64,000 bases of DNA from Siderastrea radians (lineage: Eukaryota; Cnidaria; Anthozoa; Scleractinia; Rhizangiidae): positions 12,286,071 to 12,350,070 of the forward strand of contig OZ024892.1 in assembly GCA_964017195.1 (NCBI GenBank), given 5' to 3'. A program made the translations under genes and the position numbers. The notes beneath the pieces were generated by a model. That model did no database searches, was not told the origin of the DNA, and was given only the letters and a program-made list of their open reading frames with translations. Below are positions 29,847 to 42,783 of this stretch, piece after piece (position 1 is the first letter of the stretch; every line of letters starts with the position of its first letter).

Positions 29847-31821
29847 AATACCAGCCAAAGACTGTGAAAACCAGTGAATGAATTAGCGACTTGAAAGAAA
29901 CTCAGTTTAAACGCTAGAGAACTTTGCTATTCAGTAGAGTTGTGTTTTTGTGGACGTCCCTCGTCGGTCTACCTTATAGTCCCTTCAATTATCTGACCTT
30001 TCTTCTCTGTACTGGCAATTTTCCAGATCTCAGAGAAAGGCTTAAATTTCCCACCAGTGGGGCCGCTATTTTTGTATCCTTTCAGGAATTCCCCTGATTC
30101 ACCAATTGAAAAACAAGGTTATGCTATTTTTAGAAACTGTCACAGCAAAGAAGATTTGATGACCATAAAAAAATTCAACATTGACACGTATTAGCAAAAC
30201 TCAGACGACACTTACTGGTTTTTGTCGAACTTACAGAGATCCGATTTTTAGTCATCTGCTTGTTAACGTGTCCTGCAATGCTCAACTATCAGTCCTTTTT
30301 GTTAGTTATGCAATTGAAATTTCTCCAGGGCCTGGGCACGCGTAAGGGCAGGGTACATCTGTTTTGTGTTAACCTTTCACTCCAAAACTAATAACTTCTG
30401 ATTGATAATTGCAAAATACAAAGAAACAAATGTTACCACAGGAAGTGCCCCTGAAGAACCGCCAATTAAATGGTCCAGCTTTATTTATATAATAACTAGT
30501 AGTTATCAAAGATTAAGAGAGTGCGTTCAATTGGTTGCTTATATCAGATAGCCAACACTTCCGGTTGACAAGTTGTCACCAAGGAGATGAAAGCCTTTGA
30601 GTCCTATAGGCCTTTGCTTTCCCGTAATTGAAAGCATGGCTCTGAGCTCGGGTTTACATATTGTTTTGACTGAGAATTGCTGTGATATTTTCTGCCGACG
30701 ACCAATGGCCTTTAATATGTGCTGACAATGTGTTTCAGTCAGTAGAACAGCGAGTGCCCAACTATCACTTGCCTGGTTAGCCAGCACAAAAGCTCCAAAA
30801 CATGTACTAACAAAGGGCCTGAAACTAAATTTCCAACAATCTTTGATTACCTATTTACAAGAGCAAATTCACACGACAAATTTTCTATGACAAATGAAAC
30901 TGACATGCCAGTTGAATAATCAAAGACATTTGTAGCAAAACAAATTGACAAAATTTTCTCATCTACACCGGCAAATAAGGTTTGCCATAGAAAATTTGCC
31001 GGTAAGCATGGGCTTTGGGCTCTACAACGTCACAGGCAGGCATCTCAATACACAAAACAACTGGAATCAATTCAATTATAAACCGTTTGGTGGTTTGTGC
31101 ACGACTTTACATCAATTGATTTGCCAGTGATATGTTTTTAAAATGACCATCAAGGTATGCAGATTAACAAGAAAATTTAAAGCACTAAATAACGATTAAT
31201 AAGTATCAAGAAGCATTTTGATGTCTCTGCAAGCTTCTGCACTGTCTCTGCTGACAAATTGATCCACTCGCTTAAAATTCCTCGTGTCAAAAATTACAGA
31301 GGCTAGGCTGTCGCGTGTCTCGACAAATGTCCTAACAGAAGTGTCCACTTTCATCCTGCAATTAAAGTAATGTTTAGCCTTCCTATTAGTCTTTATCGTC
31401 ATGGCTTGTAACATTCTCACTCTGAAAGTCAGCAGAAATCACTCTTAAAATTCTTTAAAGTCGGCAACTAGGAATAGCAAAACTCGGCTCCGTACGAATA
31501 TCCTACATCCGCCGCTTGTGTTTGTAAGAGGGCTTCAAACTGTGTCTTGTCAACAAACATGAAAGTTTTCCCGGAAAAGTCTTGTGAAAAGTCTTGTGAA
31601 AGCCTTTGTGGTCCTCGGCAGAAGTCGAGAGTCCGTACGAATTCTTCAAGAGTCCGTACGAATAATCGATGTTTTCTCGAGCGATTTACATCATAGGTAT
31701 GCCGCATGTGTTTATAAGTAGACTTGAAGCTGTGTCTTGTCGACAAACTCGAAAATTTTTCTAGAAACTCGAAGAAAAAAACAAATTTGCTCTTGAAACA
31801 CGATCAATATTTGTCCGCTCT
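29847..31821. other. Upstream flank of gene A
   Basis: No other gene supported. 29850-30480 is similar to the flank of gene B (51000-51680) and to an orphan piece at 59519-59760, so it probably includes the promoter. A decayed direct duplication (about 31500-31570 and 31690-31760, both with CTGTGTCTTGTC) and two AGAGTCCGTACGAAT motifs lie near 31625-31665. Confidence 0.5.
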
Positions 31822-33774
31822 GGGGCCCGTTTCTCGAAAGTCCCGATAACGTTTATGTGTTCGATGTGCTCGATGTTTACATTAAAGACTCAAATTTCGT
31901 TGATTTTGAAAGCTGAGCAATAAAATTCTACGTTGATAAAACCACAGGCAGCCCAAGCTAAGGTTGAGAGCTGCGCATAAATTAGACTGTGTTTTCCACG
32001 CTATGCATAATAATGACATCGGCAACATTTAAGAGTTTGTATGGAAATGATACAAAACGTCTCAAATTGCCACAAATCAGAAAGAAGTCGAAATAAAAAA
32101 GATTTGTCTTATTTCATTGTTTTATTGGTCATTATTGGAGGGCTTCTGGGGCTGGTTTGAATCTTTTTGGGCGAGAAATTGAGGTTTATATTTTTCATCA
32201 GTTACTGGACGTTTAGAATTAATTAAAGGCAGGAAACAATTTCACACTGCACCTCACTTGAGGTTCGATAAATTCCATCACAATAAACGAATCACCCTAC
32301 AACTTCAAAGGTGTATTCTTGGGTCTTGCGCATGCTTCTGTTCTTTCTCATGGGTTCCAGATCCTATTTTAAGCCGTCGAAAATCCCTCTTAAATACGAA
32401 ACTCGCCTTTCCTGGTATGCGTTTTCATTTGAAGTGCACACATGAATCATTGCGAGCCGCGTTTCGACGACAAAATGTCCCTCAGCCGGGGACAGGCTGA
32501 GTGAGATTGACCACAAGCAGAAGGCGACACTGCGGAGTCCAGAGAGGTCGGTTTGAGGGCCTGATAGAAAACTATCGGTACGCCCGTGAAATTTAGTCGC
32601 CTCACTTGACGCCACGAGCACGCTTTAATGTCTTCGTGCGACAATATATTAGCATAGTGATTTGTTCCGTCACATTTACCTGTTTACCGCAAAAAAAATG
32701 TTTTCGAAATTTAGAAGCAGAGACGAGGAGCAGTTTTCACCTAGAAAAAAAACTGCACCGGTTTTCAAAGGAATGGAAATTGTGGTGGGTATTTTCCACG
32801 GTCACAGCAATATATTTTTTTTAGGGCAGACAACCCTATATATGGGAATTAAATAATGAGGTTGATTTGCGGGCAGTGAGCAGGATCACATGCGCCAAAT
32901 ACTCGGCATAAAATCATCGAATGGATTGATTAGAGTGCAGCAAAAGATAGTTCTTCGTTCGTCCCTAAAACAAAATTATGGTTTTCGAAGCCAAGTGAGG
33001 CGAGTGAATTTCACGGCCATTCTAATATTTCTCTATTTCTGTAAACCGACCTCTCTGGACTCCGCAGTGTCGTGTTTGCTAATGTCGACAATCTCACTCA
33101 GCCTGTCCCCGGCTGAGGGACATTTTGTCGTCGAAACGCGGCTCGCAATGATTCATGTGTGCACTTCCTGAATGAAAACGCATACCAGGAAAGGCGAGTT
33201 TCGTATTTAAGAGGGATTTTCGACGGCTTAAAATAGGATCTGGAACCCATGAGAAAGAACAGAGGTATGCGCAAGACCTAAGAATACACCTTTGAAGTTG
33301 TAGGGCGATTCGTTTATTGTGATGGAATTTATCGAACCTCAAGTGAGGTGCAGTGTGAAATTGTTTCCTGCCTTTAATTAATTCTAAACGTTCAGTAACT
33401 GATGAAAAATATGAACCTCAATTTCTTGCCCAAAAAGCTTCAAACCAGCCCAGGAAGCCCTCCAATAATGACCAATAAAACAATGAAATAAGACAAATCT
33501 TTTTTATTTCGACTTCTTTCTGATTTGTGGCAATTTGAGACGTTTTGTATCATTTCCATACAAACTCTTAAATGTTGCCGATGTCATTATTATGCATAGC
33601 GTGGAAAAAACAGTCTGATTTATGCGCAGCTCTCAACCTTAGCTTGGGCTGCCTGTGATAAAACAAGTCGGGCTGATATGCGGGCTAAAAACTACGCCAA
33701 CGTTCTATAGATTTTGATTTTAATTTATAGTTCCGGGCCCGAAAAGTTACTGGAACTTTCGAGAAACGGGCCCC
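31822..33774. mobile_element. 1.95-kb foldback element with ~670-790-bp arms
   Basis: Outer ends are GGGGCCCGTTTCTCGAAAGT and its complement. Long inverted arms (about 31822-32612 and 32991-33774) surround a ~380-bp centre; both arms carry AGGCTGAGTGAGATTG, CTGCACCTCACTTGAGG and CAATAAAACAATGAAATAAG in opposite orientation. Frames inside are mirrored shadows, with no coding support. Its ends match those of the 241-bp MITE at 57538-57778. Confidence 0.75.
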
Positions 33775-34364
33775 TGGCGACATTGTGTTTACGCGCTAAA
33801 TTGGCCTGGGCGTGATGAAAGCGAGGCCAAAATCCATACCAGTTTCCAGCCGAGCGCAGGCCCCTGCAAAAATCTTCGGGGGGGGGGGGAGAGGCTAATT
33901 TGGCGTCGACGTCCATGATGATTACAGAAAATCTCGAATTTTTCTGCCTGCAAGATTAGGACTGCGTTCTCCTTCGTCGAACGCAATCAAAGGTTTTATC
34001 TTCCCACGGGAGCTCAGGCGGGGAAGGAGGCAAAAACAGCCGAGACTGAGTTTATACGGAGAGGTTGTCACTTCAGCGTTTTAGTTTGAGGGTCTTATTC
34101 AGAGGCCTGCAAGTAAGAACACTCTCACGTTATACGTAAACTGGAGTTCAGTGATAATGAGTGTAAAAGGTTCATTGTACCCTGTACACAGCAGTCGTAA
34201 TCAGGAAATAGGACCAGGAGAGAAAGACGAGAGAGGTGGGACAGGAGAAGAGTGGGGGGACAAGGCGACAAGGCATTACATTACATTAGTAGGAAAAATA
34301 ACTTGCATTCAGTAAGAAAACTGTATATGTAAAACAAAATGACATAAATACTGATCCATAAGCT
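33775..34364. other. Gene-free; right part of duplication unit A
   Basis: 34095-34270 is similar to 54580-54720 (shared AGAACACTCTCAC, GCAGTAGTAATC-like, GAGAGAGGTGGG-like), placing the end of the duplicated units here. No gene seen. Confidence 0.5.
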
Positions 34365-34740
34365 TCATGGTAGAAAGTCGGTTCTTCTTTCTCTTGTAAG
34401 CTGGTGCCGCCAGCCATGATATGATCGAAGATTGTAGGTTGGTTCCCTCTTAATGTGAATCAAACTACATATATAATCAGGTGCCTGACCATGTGTTGCT
34501 TTGAATGTTATTATCAATATTTTATAATTGATTCTAAACCTGACAGGCAACCACTGCGTTTGGTACAGCACAGGACTAGTGCTTCTATAAAGCGAAGTGT
34601 TATACACTGACATAGCAGCCGCATTTTTTTGTACCCGTTGTAGCTTGCTATTGTAGATGCTGGGCAGGCCATGAAGTAGGCTGTTACAGTAATTTACTCG
34701 CGTTATTGCCCACACACGTATGAGTCGAGTCGAAGCACAT
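34365..34740 (-). mobile_element. 3' fragment of a CR1/L2-type LINE reverse transcriptase
   Basis: The minus-strand frame reads VNYCNSLLHGLPSIYNSKLQ, then RVQKNAAA, TQWLPVRFRINYKILIITFK and ATHGQAPDYI. This is the familiar C-terminal end of jockey/CR1/L2-clade reverse transcriptases, just past the catalytic palm. The upstream palm and endonuclease are absent, as expected for 5'-truncated LINE insertions. Confidence 0.75.
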
Positions 34741-35838
34741 GTAAGGTACTTTCTGGTCCTTCTGGTGTTATATTGATGAGAAAAGTTGGTTTATATACAG
34801 GTTATTTTAATATGTTCACCAAAGTTCAAGTCTGATTCGCAAAAATACCTCTAGATTCCTAACTACGATAGTTACAGGAGCAACACCAGTGTCACCTACG
34901 GATAACTTGTCCATGATGACTTTACAAAGTTATTGACAGGTGCCTACCAACATGAATTCCGTTTTTCCTTCATTATATTTAGCTTTAACCTGTCGATTGT
35001 CATCCATGTCCCAATGGTCTTAACACACAGTTCCATCGCCTTTATGAAATGACACGCTGTACAGCATGACATGTTTTGAGAAATTTAACGGTTTTTTGTT
35101 TTCTATTTTTGATACGAAATAAATTCATTTTTGACTATTTTTTGTTCACCAATTTCCATTTTCTGTTGTGCACATTGAACTGATATCAATGTATGTCTTG
35201 TCCAGTATAAAATAAACTTTGATTCATGAGTTAAGACTGGGCTTCCTCGCAGTCAATTCCAATTGTCAGTTTAGTTTATAGCAAATTAACTTCTCAAAAT
35301 ATCTGACTATCTTATTGGCTGAAGCAAGGCGTGAAATTTTAATTGTGACGGCGGGAAATCAAAAGATGACACTAAAAAATAATAAGTGTAATTTATAAAA
35401 AAAAAACATATTTCTGCAATTTAAAAAAAATTATTTTCTGATCTTTCTTTTTCATTTTGCCAAATCTCTTATCTTCAGAAAGTCTCACCGAAGAAGATAA
35501 AAGCCAAGACCAACGAGTAATTGCAGCCTACTCAAACAACTTTAAATATACAAATAATGCAACCCCTTTGAGACTGACTGCCAGAAGAACGAATATTGTA
35601 GGAGTTTTAGAAAACTCATTCCAATTAAATCTTGCGAAATCCTGATTTAGTGAATAAACAATGGGGAGTTTATTATTAAATTGACACATAAGATGTATAT
35701 TTCAGTCTTAAACGACGGAAATTCTTCCTTTTTATTATAAAGGAAAAAAGTCTTAAGCAGTTCACGGGAGGATTGAAAAACCTTAGTCAGTCTGCTGTTT
35801 ACCAAGGAGTGCAATTCTGAACGAATTCCGACTTTTTC
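34741..35838. other. Gene-free; left border of duplication unit B
   Basis: No gene supported. Similarity to unit A (about 10830 onward) begins at about 35457 and runs into GPCR copy B. Confidence 0.5.
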
Positions 35839-36475
35839 ATGTCAGGAATGGGAAACGACTCCTTTTCCCATAACGACCAAGTTTCTGATTCTCTCTCTGT
35901 GGCGGAGATTTACACGAATCTCCTGTTGAATATTGTTCTGATTTTCCTAATTCTCTTCGGGAACGTGATGGTTGTGTGTAGCTACAAGGCTAATCATGCT
36001 CTTCACAAGTCTAGCTATCTCAGATATTGTGGTTGGTGTAGTATCCATTCCTGCATGGTGTCAGTCTAAGCGGGTTGGCAATCGAGAGGCTGGGCATACA
36101 GCCTCTTTGAATTCTTCGATATTCTAAGCGCAAGTTCTTCGACTCTTCGTCTCACGTCGATAACTATTGACCGCTATGTGGCTGTATCGCGACCGTTTTA
36201 TCACGCCGGCTTCTCTTCTGGATGATATCACAAAATAGTGGCCGCTCTCTGGTGTTTAGCAACAATTGTCGCTATTTCAAATATTTTGGTCATGCCGTCG
36301 TTCAGACGTTATGGTTAACTTTAGGATGTTTAAGCGTTATAACGATTCTGAACGTTGGTATTTTTCGAACCGCGAAAACGCTGATTAAAACCGCGCCTGT
36401 ACATCAATCTGACGGGGTATCGACGCACCATAATTAGGGGGGCAAATTCAGAGAAAACGCAAAACTGCCGCTACA
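35839..36475 (+). pseudogene. GPCR pseudogene copy B, 5' half (TM1 to loop 3)
   Basis: Starts MSGMGNDSFSHNDQ like copy A and keeps TM1 (LILFGNVMVV). Part of loop 1 and TM2 is deleted and shifted, although the DNA still encodes LAISDIVVG in another frame. TM3 (IDRYVAVSRP), TM5 and VGIFRTAKTLIKTAP follow with further shifts. It breaks at 36475, where a 6.3-kb insertion begins. TM6-TM7 continue at 42784. Confidence 0.75.
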
Positions 36476-37229
36476 CTATTTGTCAGCGGTCTCCCTCAAA
36501 GCGTATATAAGGATGAGCATCCATGACTCCTTGTCTCTTCGCGCTAGGCAGCCATTCCGATCGTAACGGCTGTTGCTTCAGCAAACCTTTCCCCGGTTCA
36601 GCAAGCACATGCACTCCGCCTGCCTTCAGATGTAGAGAGCGTTCTTGGCCTTTCTTCTCCAGCCGTTTGGTGCTGCTGCTGGCTTTACGAATCCCCAACC
36701 GTATTCCTCGTACCGAACTATATTCGACGTTGCGTTTCTTTAACCTTTCGTTCTTCGCAGTGTCGCAATTTTGCTGGGCGCATCTATTCTGGTTGTCCGA
36801 CAGGGAACCTTAGAACCTTCTTCTTCGGCCTTTTCGTGTTATTTCTCGCTTTATTGGAACCTATACGTTTTATATTAAGCTTACGTGGTTAATTCAGCAC
36901 TTCGCCGCTTCGCTTTCACCCGGTAAGCAAATTCTTCTACCTGTACTTCTGTTGTATTTAGACTTTTTCACAGCGTTTTTTCGCCAGTAGGTTCTAGGTT
37001 TTCTGTCTGTTTGTTGATCGCTTTTGCCAGTTTTTACTTTTAAGTTAGAAAAAATTTTCTTCGCTTTACTCAGTTATATTGCGAGGTTTATTTCGTGTTG
37101 TGTTTATTGGTATGTAGCCGTTAAGTTTATTTGCATACTCCACGTGCTCTCGGGGCGTCACTTACTGTTCGGTTTATTTAGCACGTTGTGTGTTATCGGC
37201 ACTTTTATTGTGTGTGTCCTGTCGTTTCT

Positions 37230-39345
37230 TTCAGGCTGCTCTTGCCATCGGGGCTTTGCAGATGCTTGCATTTGTTGTGCACGCTGCTCTGGCCATCGGG
37301 GCTTTGCGGGTGCTTGTTGTGACAAGTTTGTGTTATTTGCATGCTGCTCTTGCCATCGGGGCTTTGCAAATGCTTGCGGTGAAATATCTGTGTTTATTTG
37401 CATGCTGCTCCTGCCATCAGGGCTTTGCAGATGCTTGAATTTTGTTGTGCACGCTGCTCTTGCCATCGGAGCTTTGCATGTGCTTGTGATTAAAAGTTTG
37501 CGTTTATTTGCACGCTGCTCTTGCCATCAGGGGTTTGCAGTTGCGTGAAGAATTTGTTGTGCACGCTGCTCTTGCCATCGAGGCTTTGCAGGTGCTTGCA
37601 GTGACAAGTTTGTGTTTGTTTGCACGCTGCTCTCGCCATCGGGGCTTTGCAGGTGCTTCTGGTGACAAGTTTGTGTTTACATTGTATTTGCACGCTGCTC
37701 TTGCCATCGGGGCTTTGCAGGTGCTTGAATTTGAGGTTCACGCAGCTCTTGCATCGGAGCTTTGCAGGTACTTGTGATTAAAAGTTTGTGTTTATTTGTA
37801 CGCTGCTCTTGCCATCGGGGCTTTGCAGATGCTTGTAGTGTAAGGTTTGTGTTTATATGCATGCTGCTCTTAGCTTGCCATCGGGGCTTTGCAGATGCTT
37901 GAATTTGTTGTGTACGCTGCTCTTACCACCGGGGCTTTGCAAGTGCTTGTAGTGACAAGTTTGTGTTTATTTGCCTGCTGCTCTTGTCATCGGGGCTTTA
38001 CAAGTGCTTGTAGTGACAAGTTTGTGTTTATTTGCACGCTGCTCTTGCCATCGGGGCTTTACAGGTGCTTGAATTTGTTGTTCACGCAGCTCTTGCCATT
38101 GGAGCTTTGCAGGTGTTTGTGATTAAAAGTTTGTGTTTATTTGTACGCTGCTCTTGCCATCGGGGCTTTGCAGATGCTTGTAGTGTAAGGTTTGTGTTTA
38201 TATGCATGCTGCTCTTGCCATCGGGGCTTTGCAGATGCTTGAATTTGTTGTGTACGCTGCTCTTACCACCGGGGCTTTGCAAGTGCTTTTAGTGACACGT
38301 TTATGTTTATTTGCATGCTGCTCTTGCCATCGGGGCTTTGCAGGTGCTTGTAGTGACAAGTTTGTGTTTATTTGCATGCTACTCTTGCCATCGGGGCTTT
38401 ACAGGTGCTTGAATTTGTTGTTCACGCAGCTCTTGCCATCGGAGCTTTGCAGGTGTTTGTGATTAAAAGTTTGTGTTTATTTGCACGCTGCTCTTGCCAT
38501 CAGGGCTTTGCAGATGCTTGTAGTGTAAGGTTTGTGTTTATATGCATGCTGCTCTTGCCATCGGGGCTTTGCAGATGCTTGAATTTGTTGTGTACGCTGC
38601 TCTTACCACCGGGGCTTTGCAAGTGCTTTTAGTGACACGTTTATGTTTATTTGCATGCCGCTCTTGCCATCGGGGCTTTGTAGGTGCTTGTAGTGACAAG
38701 TTTGTGTTTATTTGGATGCTGCTCTTGTCATCGGGGCTTTACAGGTGCTTGTAGTGACAAGTTTGTGTTTATTTGGATGCTGCTCTGTCATCGGGGCTTT
38801 ACAGGTGCTTGTAGTGACAAGTTTGTGTTTATTTGCATGCTACTCTTGCCATCGGGGCTTTACAGGTGCTTGAATTTGTTGTTCACGCTCACTCTTACCA
38901 CCGGGGCTTTCCAGGTGCTCGTAGTGACACGTTTATGTTTATTTGCATGCTGCTCTTGCCATCGGGGCTTTGCCGATGCTTTAATTTGTTGTGCACCCTG
39001 CTCTTGCCACCGGGGCTTCGCAGGTGTTCTTAGTGGCTTGTTTGTATTTACTTGCATGCTGCTCTTGCCATCGGGGCCTTACAGTTGCTTTAATTTGTTG
39101 TGCACGCTGCTCTTGCAATAGGGGCTTTGCAGGTGCGTTTAGTGACATGTTTGTATTTATTTGCATGCTGCCTTTGCCATCGGAGCTTTGCAGGTGCTTG
39201 TTTATGACATGTTTACCTTGCGGACGTGTTAATGACACGTTTACTTTGCTGAATATGCTCCTCTTGCTATCGGGGTTTTGCCTGTGTGAGTTACATTTTA
39301 GTTTGGCATGCTTCTCCTACCACCGGGGCCTTGTAGGCGCTTGTT
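37230..39345. repeat. Minisatellite, ~48-61-bp units with a 170-bp higher-order period
   Basis: More than 30 copies of a unit built around CTGCTCTTGCCATCGGGGCT followed by TTGCAGGTGCTT. Unit lengths alternate (about 61, 61 and 48 bp), and between about 38030 and 38760 the three-unit block repeats every 170 bp almost exactly. Units decay towards 39340. Frames through it (runs of AALAIGALQ or SCHRGFAGA) are by-products of the repeat and not supported as genes. Confidence 0.85.
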
Positions 39346-42300
39346 TCAGTCGCGTTTGAATTAGCTTGGTGTGCTGCTGTTGCCGACACAACGTTTCCGT
39401 GTAAGATGACTACATGTTAAAGGATATGTTTTTATTTTTCCCATGTGATCTATGGAATAAAGATTTAATGAATAAAAGATCATTGCGTTAATATGCGCAA
39501 GTTGATTAAGTTCTGAGAATAAAGCCTCAATTTTTAAGTTTAACGTTCCTTTTTTCTTCTCCTGTCGTTTATCCCCATCCTTCTTTTTTGGTTTCTTTTG
39601 TCCTGAGGTTGACAGTCTTGAAGGGAGTCTAATTCCCTACTCGGATTACCGGGGCCAAGGCTGTCATCTCCCAGGCTCCCTGTTATTTCTATTTCCTTCT
39701 CTAGCCACTCCTTCATTTTGTTGGCGCATTTCGTTTGCCAGATATCTATGTGTTTTGTTCCCTGTGAGTCCTGCTCTTATGCAACCTCTTGATAATCGGG
39801 GGCTTTTCTTCTTCTATTAGAGCCTGGGAGATGGCAGCCAAGGGTCACCTTTTACCCTTTTGTTTTTCGATCGCCGATGTTTCTCTTTTAACCAGTTACT
39901 GCTTGCACAACAGGCGCTTGTTTGACCTTTGTGTTTGCCCTGCGTGGAGGGCCCTTAATTCTTTAAGTTGCTGTGATTTTTGTGTTTGAGCGAAGAATTT
40001 GCAAATAAGAGCAATCTTACTGACTTGTGCATGGGAAAAGAAAGCCATGAAAGCAGTAGAAGATTTCGCGTTTGGCTTTTTGTTTCCTCAAAAAGAAAAG
40101 AAAGAAATCCACTGCCAGAAAGTTCCAAATAAATGTTTAAATGGATTAGACATCATATTCACCGGGGACAAGAAATCTTTAAATATAAGATCTAAGACTC
40201 GCCTATAAGGTTCAAGACTCGCTTATAAGGTTCAAAGCGTGCTGGTATATAAATGAAGGTGACGGAAAGACAAAAATATTAATGCTTAATGAGTTTACAG
40301 AAGAGGCGCTTCGGTAATAACAATAATAATAACAATAATAAAAAGTTCTGTTAATATTGGTGTCAGCTGACTCTCACTGACTTTGAGATCCAAGAGGAAG
40401 CGTTAGTCTTCTACCAAAATTGTACATCGTATAGTTACGATATTTTGCTTTTTGGGATGAAAACTCTGCAAGAAAAATGCTCAAGAAGTGGAGGGATGTT
40501 AAGGTATATTATCTAAGAAGAGTATATTAAAAATTATGTTAACTAAGAAAACTCAAAAGAATAAAAGTCCCGAAAATTATTGCCTTCCGGCCAAGTTCTA
40601 CCTTTTTTTTTGTGGTAATTAACGGTTTTCTTTGAAATTCTTACAACGGGTCATGTGACAAAGGTCTCTTGTCTACTTCACGAAGTTGAGAATTGTTTTC
40701 TCTTATTCCCAGTTTTTGACATTTGAGGCCTGTGCTGTAACACTTCTGATTTGCGAGTTTATGTTTTCCCGGTAAGGCAGTCGCCCATGGAGTCAAGCAG
40801 AAACTTCTGCTTTCCTGAACAACTTACTGGGGAACTTATGAGGCTTGTAGACAGATATGCGTTTTACAGATAATGGGTAAAAGTAAGTTCTTCTTTTGGA
40901 CAGATTTTGATGGCACTGAATGGTCTTTTACGGAGCAATCGCTTACTATTAACAATTAATAATCTCGGAGCGTCCTTGGGCTCCTGGAGAACACTAACAT
41001 TTTGTGTATTACTGTTGGGAGAGTCCACGCAATTTAAATCCTAGGAGGAGCTAGGATGCAGGCGATACTGAAGGTTATTATCTTGGACGGCGGCACAGAA
41101 TTGCCCCAGGAACTTGATTCTTTTGATTCAATCTGCGAATTTCAAGTCAATTATGCCAAATTTCGACCCCCACCCCCCCCCCACCCCCTTCCATAAAAAA
41201 ACTATTTATAAGCCTATAGATCGGGCACAGGGAAAATGAAAAATATGTCATCTGACAATTTAGTTTTATACGACTGCATAAACTCCACTACAGTTGTGAG
41301 TTACCTCAGCCGCTGTCAGAAATTAGCGGAATTTAGAGAGTCTGTGTTCCACACATGCTCAGCAACGTGGCTAACTCTTTGACGTTCAAAACACTTTCAC
41401 ACACTATGGTTTACTAACTATACAGTAACACTTCTATTGTTTAGCTGCTCATACAAATTTCAAAACCTATTGTTGTTTGTGCACGGTCAGCACTAAAAAC
41501 CGTAACAAAAACATACAACAGAGGATCTTTTTGAGCTTCAAAACCAATTTCTTCCATTAAATGTGGTCTGTTTTGTGAAGGTTTAAAGAATTTTGCGCAC
41601 CTGATGCACTCCCGTCATGCAGCTGCAAAGTTGTTGTTACATTCAAATTTTTCGAAACATTTAGGTCATAAATTATAAAACCATACAGTCAACGGAAGTG
41701 TGAGGGAAAGTGACGAAACTCTGTGTCTTTCTCAAGGGGAAACCGTCCTTTCCGTGTACACCTGAGTCACTTCAAAGCTCACTCTTTCGATCCAGTTTCT
41801 TCCTGGACAGATTGCAACACCGATGATTTTCTTTACAACAAAGGCTAGAAAGAGAGAGAGATTCTTGCAACGTCTGTGAGAAATCGGCTTGTGTTGGAAT
41901 TGTAAACATGCGTGCTCCTTCCTGAGAGTCTTTTTTATTGGATTTCTCAAAATATAGCTCATTCGTCTGGCCTTCACCTTCTCTTATCCTTTTATCTTGG
42001 CTTTATTAGTGGTACATTCGATTTGCCTGCTTCTTTCTGTACTTCTTAGCGGTTCTGTGCTGCGTCAGTTTTATTTGAATTTGTACACCTAATATTTTAT
42101 CAAAAACAAATTCTTTAAATAAGCTAAGTGCCACTAGGTGTTAATTCCTCTTTTGAAAGCTGTGGTCTTGTTTAAGACATTTCAGTTTTTATTGTAACAA
42201 ATATATAAAGTAAAAATACATAATTAGTTGATTTATTTTTCTATTTGGATATTTTAAGTGATGTAACGTAATGTTAATAATGTTTACAGACGTAATGTCG

Positions 42301-42746
42301 TGTGGTTGGAATATAAGTTAAACGTGGTAAATAAAAGGAGATACCAAAGAAAAGTTTCAGTTTTAGTTTTTGTTGTTTGCTTTTCGCTTGCCGTATGCGG
42401 CATATGTCTTCGTCTATATCCGTTTTTGTAGTTTTAGTATTTTAATGGCCGCATTGGCGGGAGCCGCAAGCATTAGCCGAATATTGATGTGCTTTGATAA
42501 TAACATGGGCCCTAGGCTTTTCAACTCTTTCCTGGTATCCAGCCTGTTTTACGGGCCTTCAGTTTGGGTGTTAATGTGTACTGAGATTTCAGTTATGAGT
42601 GTTGTGTCTTTTAGTAGAAATCTTAGGTCTTTAGTTTTGGGTGTTTAGTTTTGGGGTTTTTGAGTGTTGGGACGGTGTTGGGGTTTAGGGTCCAGGCCGG
42701 GCGTTGATTGTTTTCGTTAGCCTGTTGCGACAGCTGGCTCCCATAT
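39346..42746. other. AT-rich interior of the 6.3-kb insertion, no gene seen
   Basis: No ORF with recognisable similarity. Notable are a short AAT/AAC microsatellite (about 40315-40340) and a G/T-rich stretch before the right end (42600-42720). Several AATAAA motifs occur around 39450-39530. Confidence 0.45.
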
Positions 42747-42783
42747 CTCATCCTTTAAGCGTGAGGGAGAGCGTTGCAAATAG

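Larger units (their letters stand above)
36476..42783. mobile_element. 6.3-kb insertion with ~40-bp inverted ends splitting GPCR copy B
   Basis: The left end (36476-36517, CTATTTG…TCTCCCTCAAAGCG…AAGGATGAG) and right end (42747-42783, CTCATCCTTTAAGCG…GAGGGAGA…CAAATAG) are inverted copies of each other. Receptor sequence stops on one side and resumes on the other, as shown by intact copy A. The insert holds a TATATAAG close to its left end, the minisatellite at 37230-39345 and about 3.4 kb of AT-rich DNA without recognisable genes. The superfamily is unknown. Confidence 0.7.

Noticed and set aside
32364..33342. Paired frames on both strands
   Set aside because: They are inverted copies of each other in the arms of the 31822-33774 foldback element.
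37230..39345. CRISPR-like array
   Set aside because: Units are contiguous diverged tandem repeats without unique spacers, and the genome is animal.
37024..39359. Several frames of 70-174 codons in the minisatellite
   Set aside because: They exist in several phases on both strands because the repeat unit lacks stops; no start, domain or codon bias supports them.
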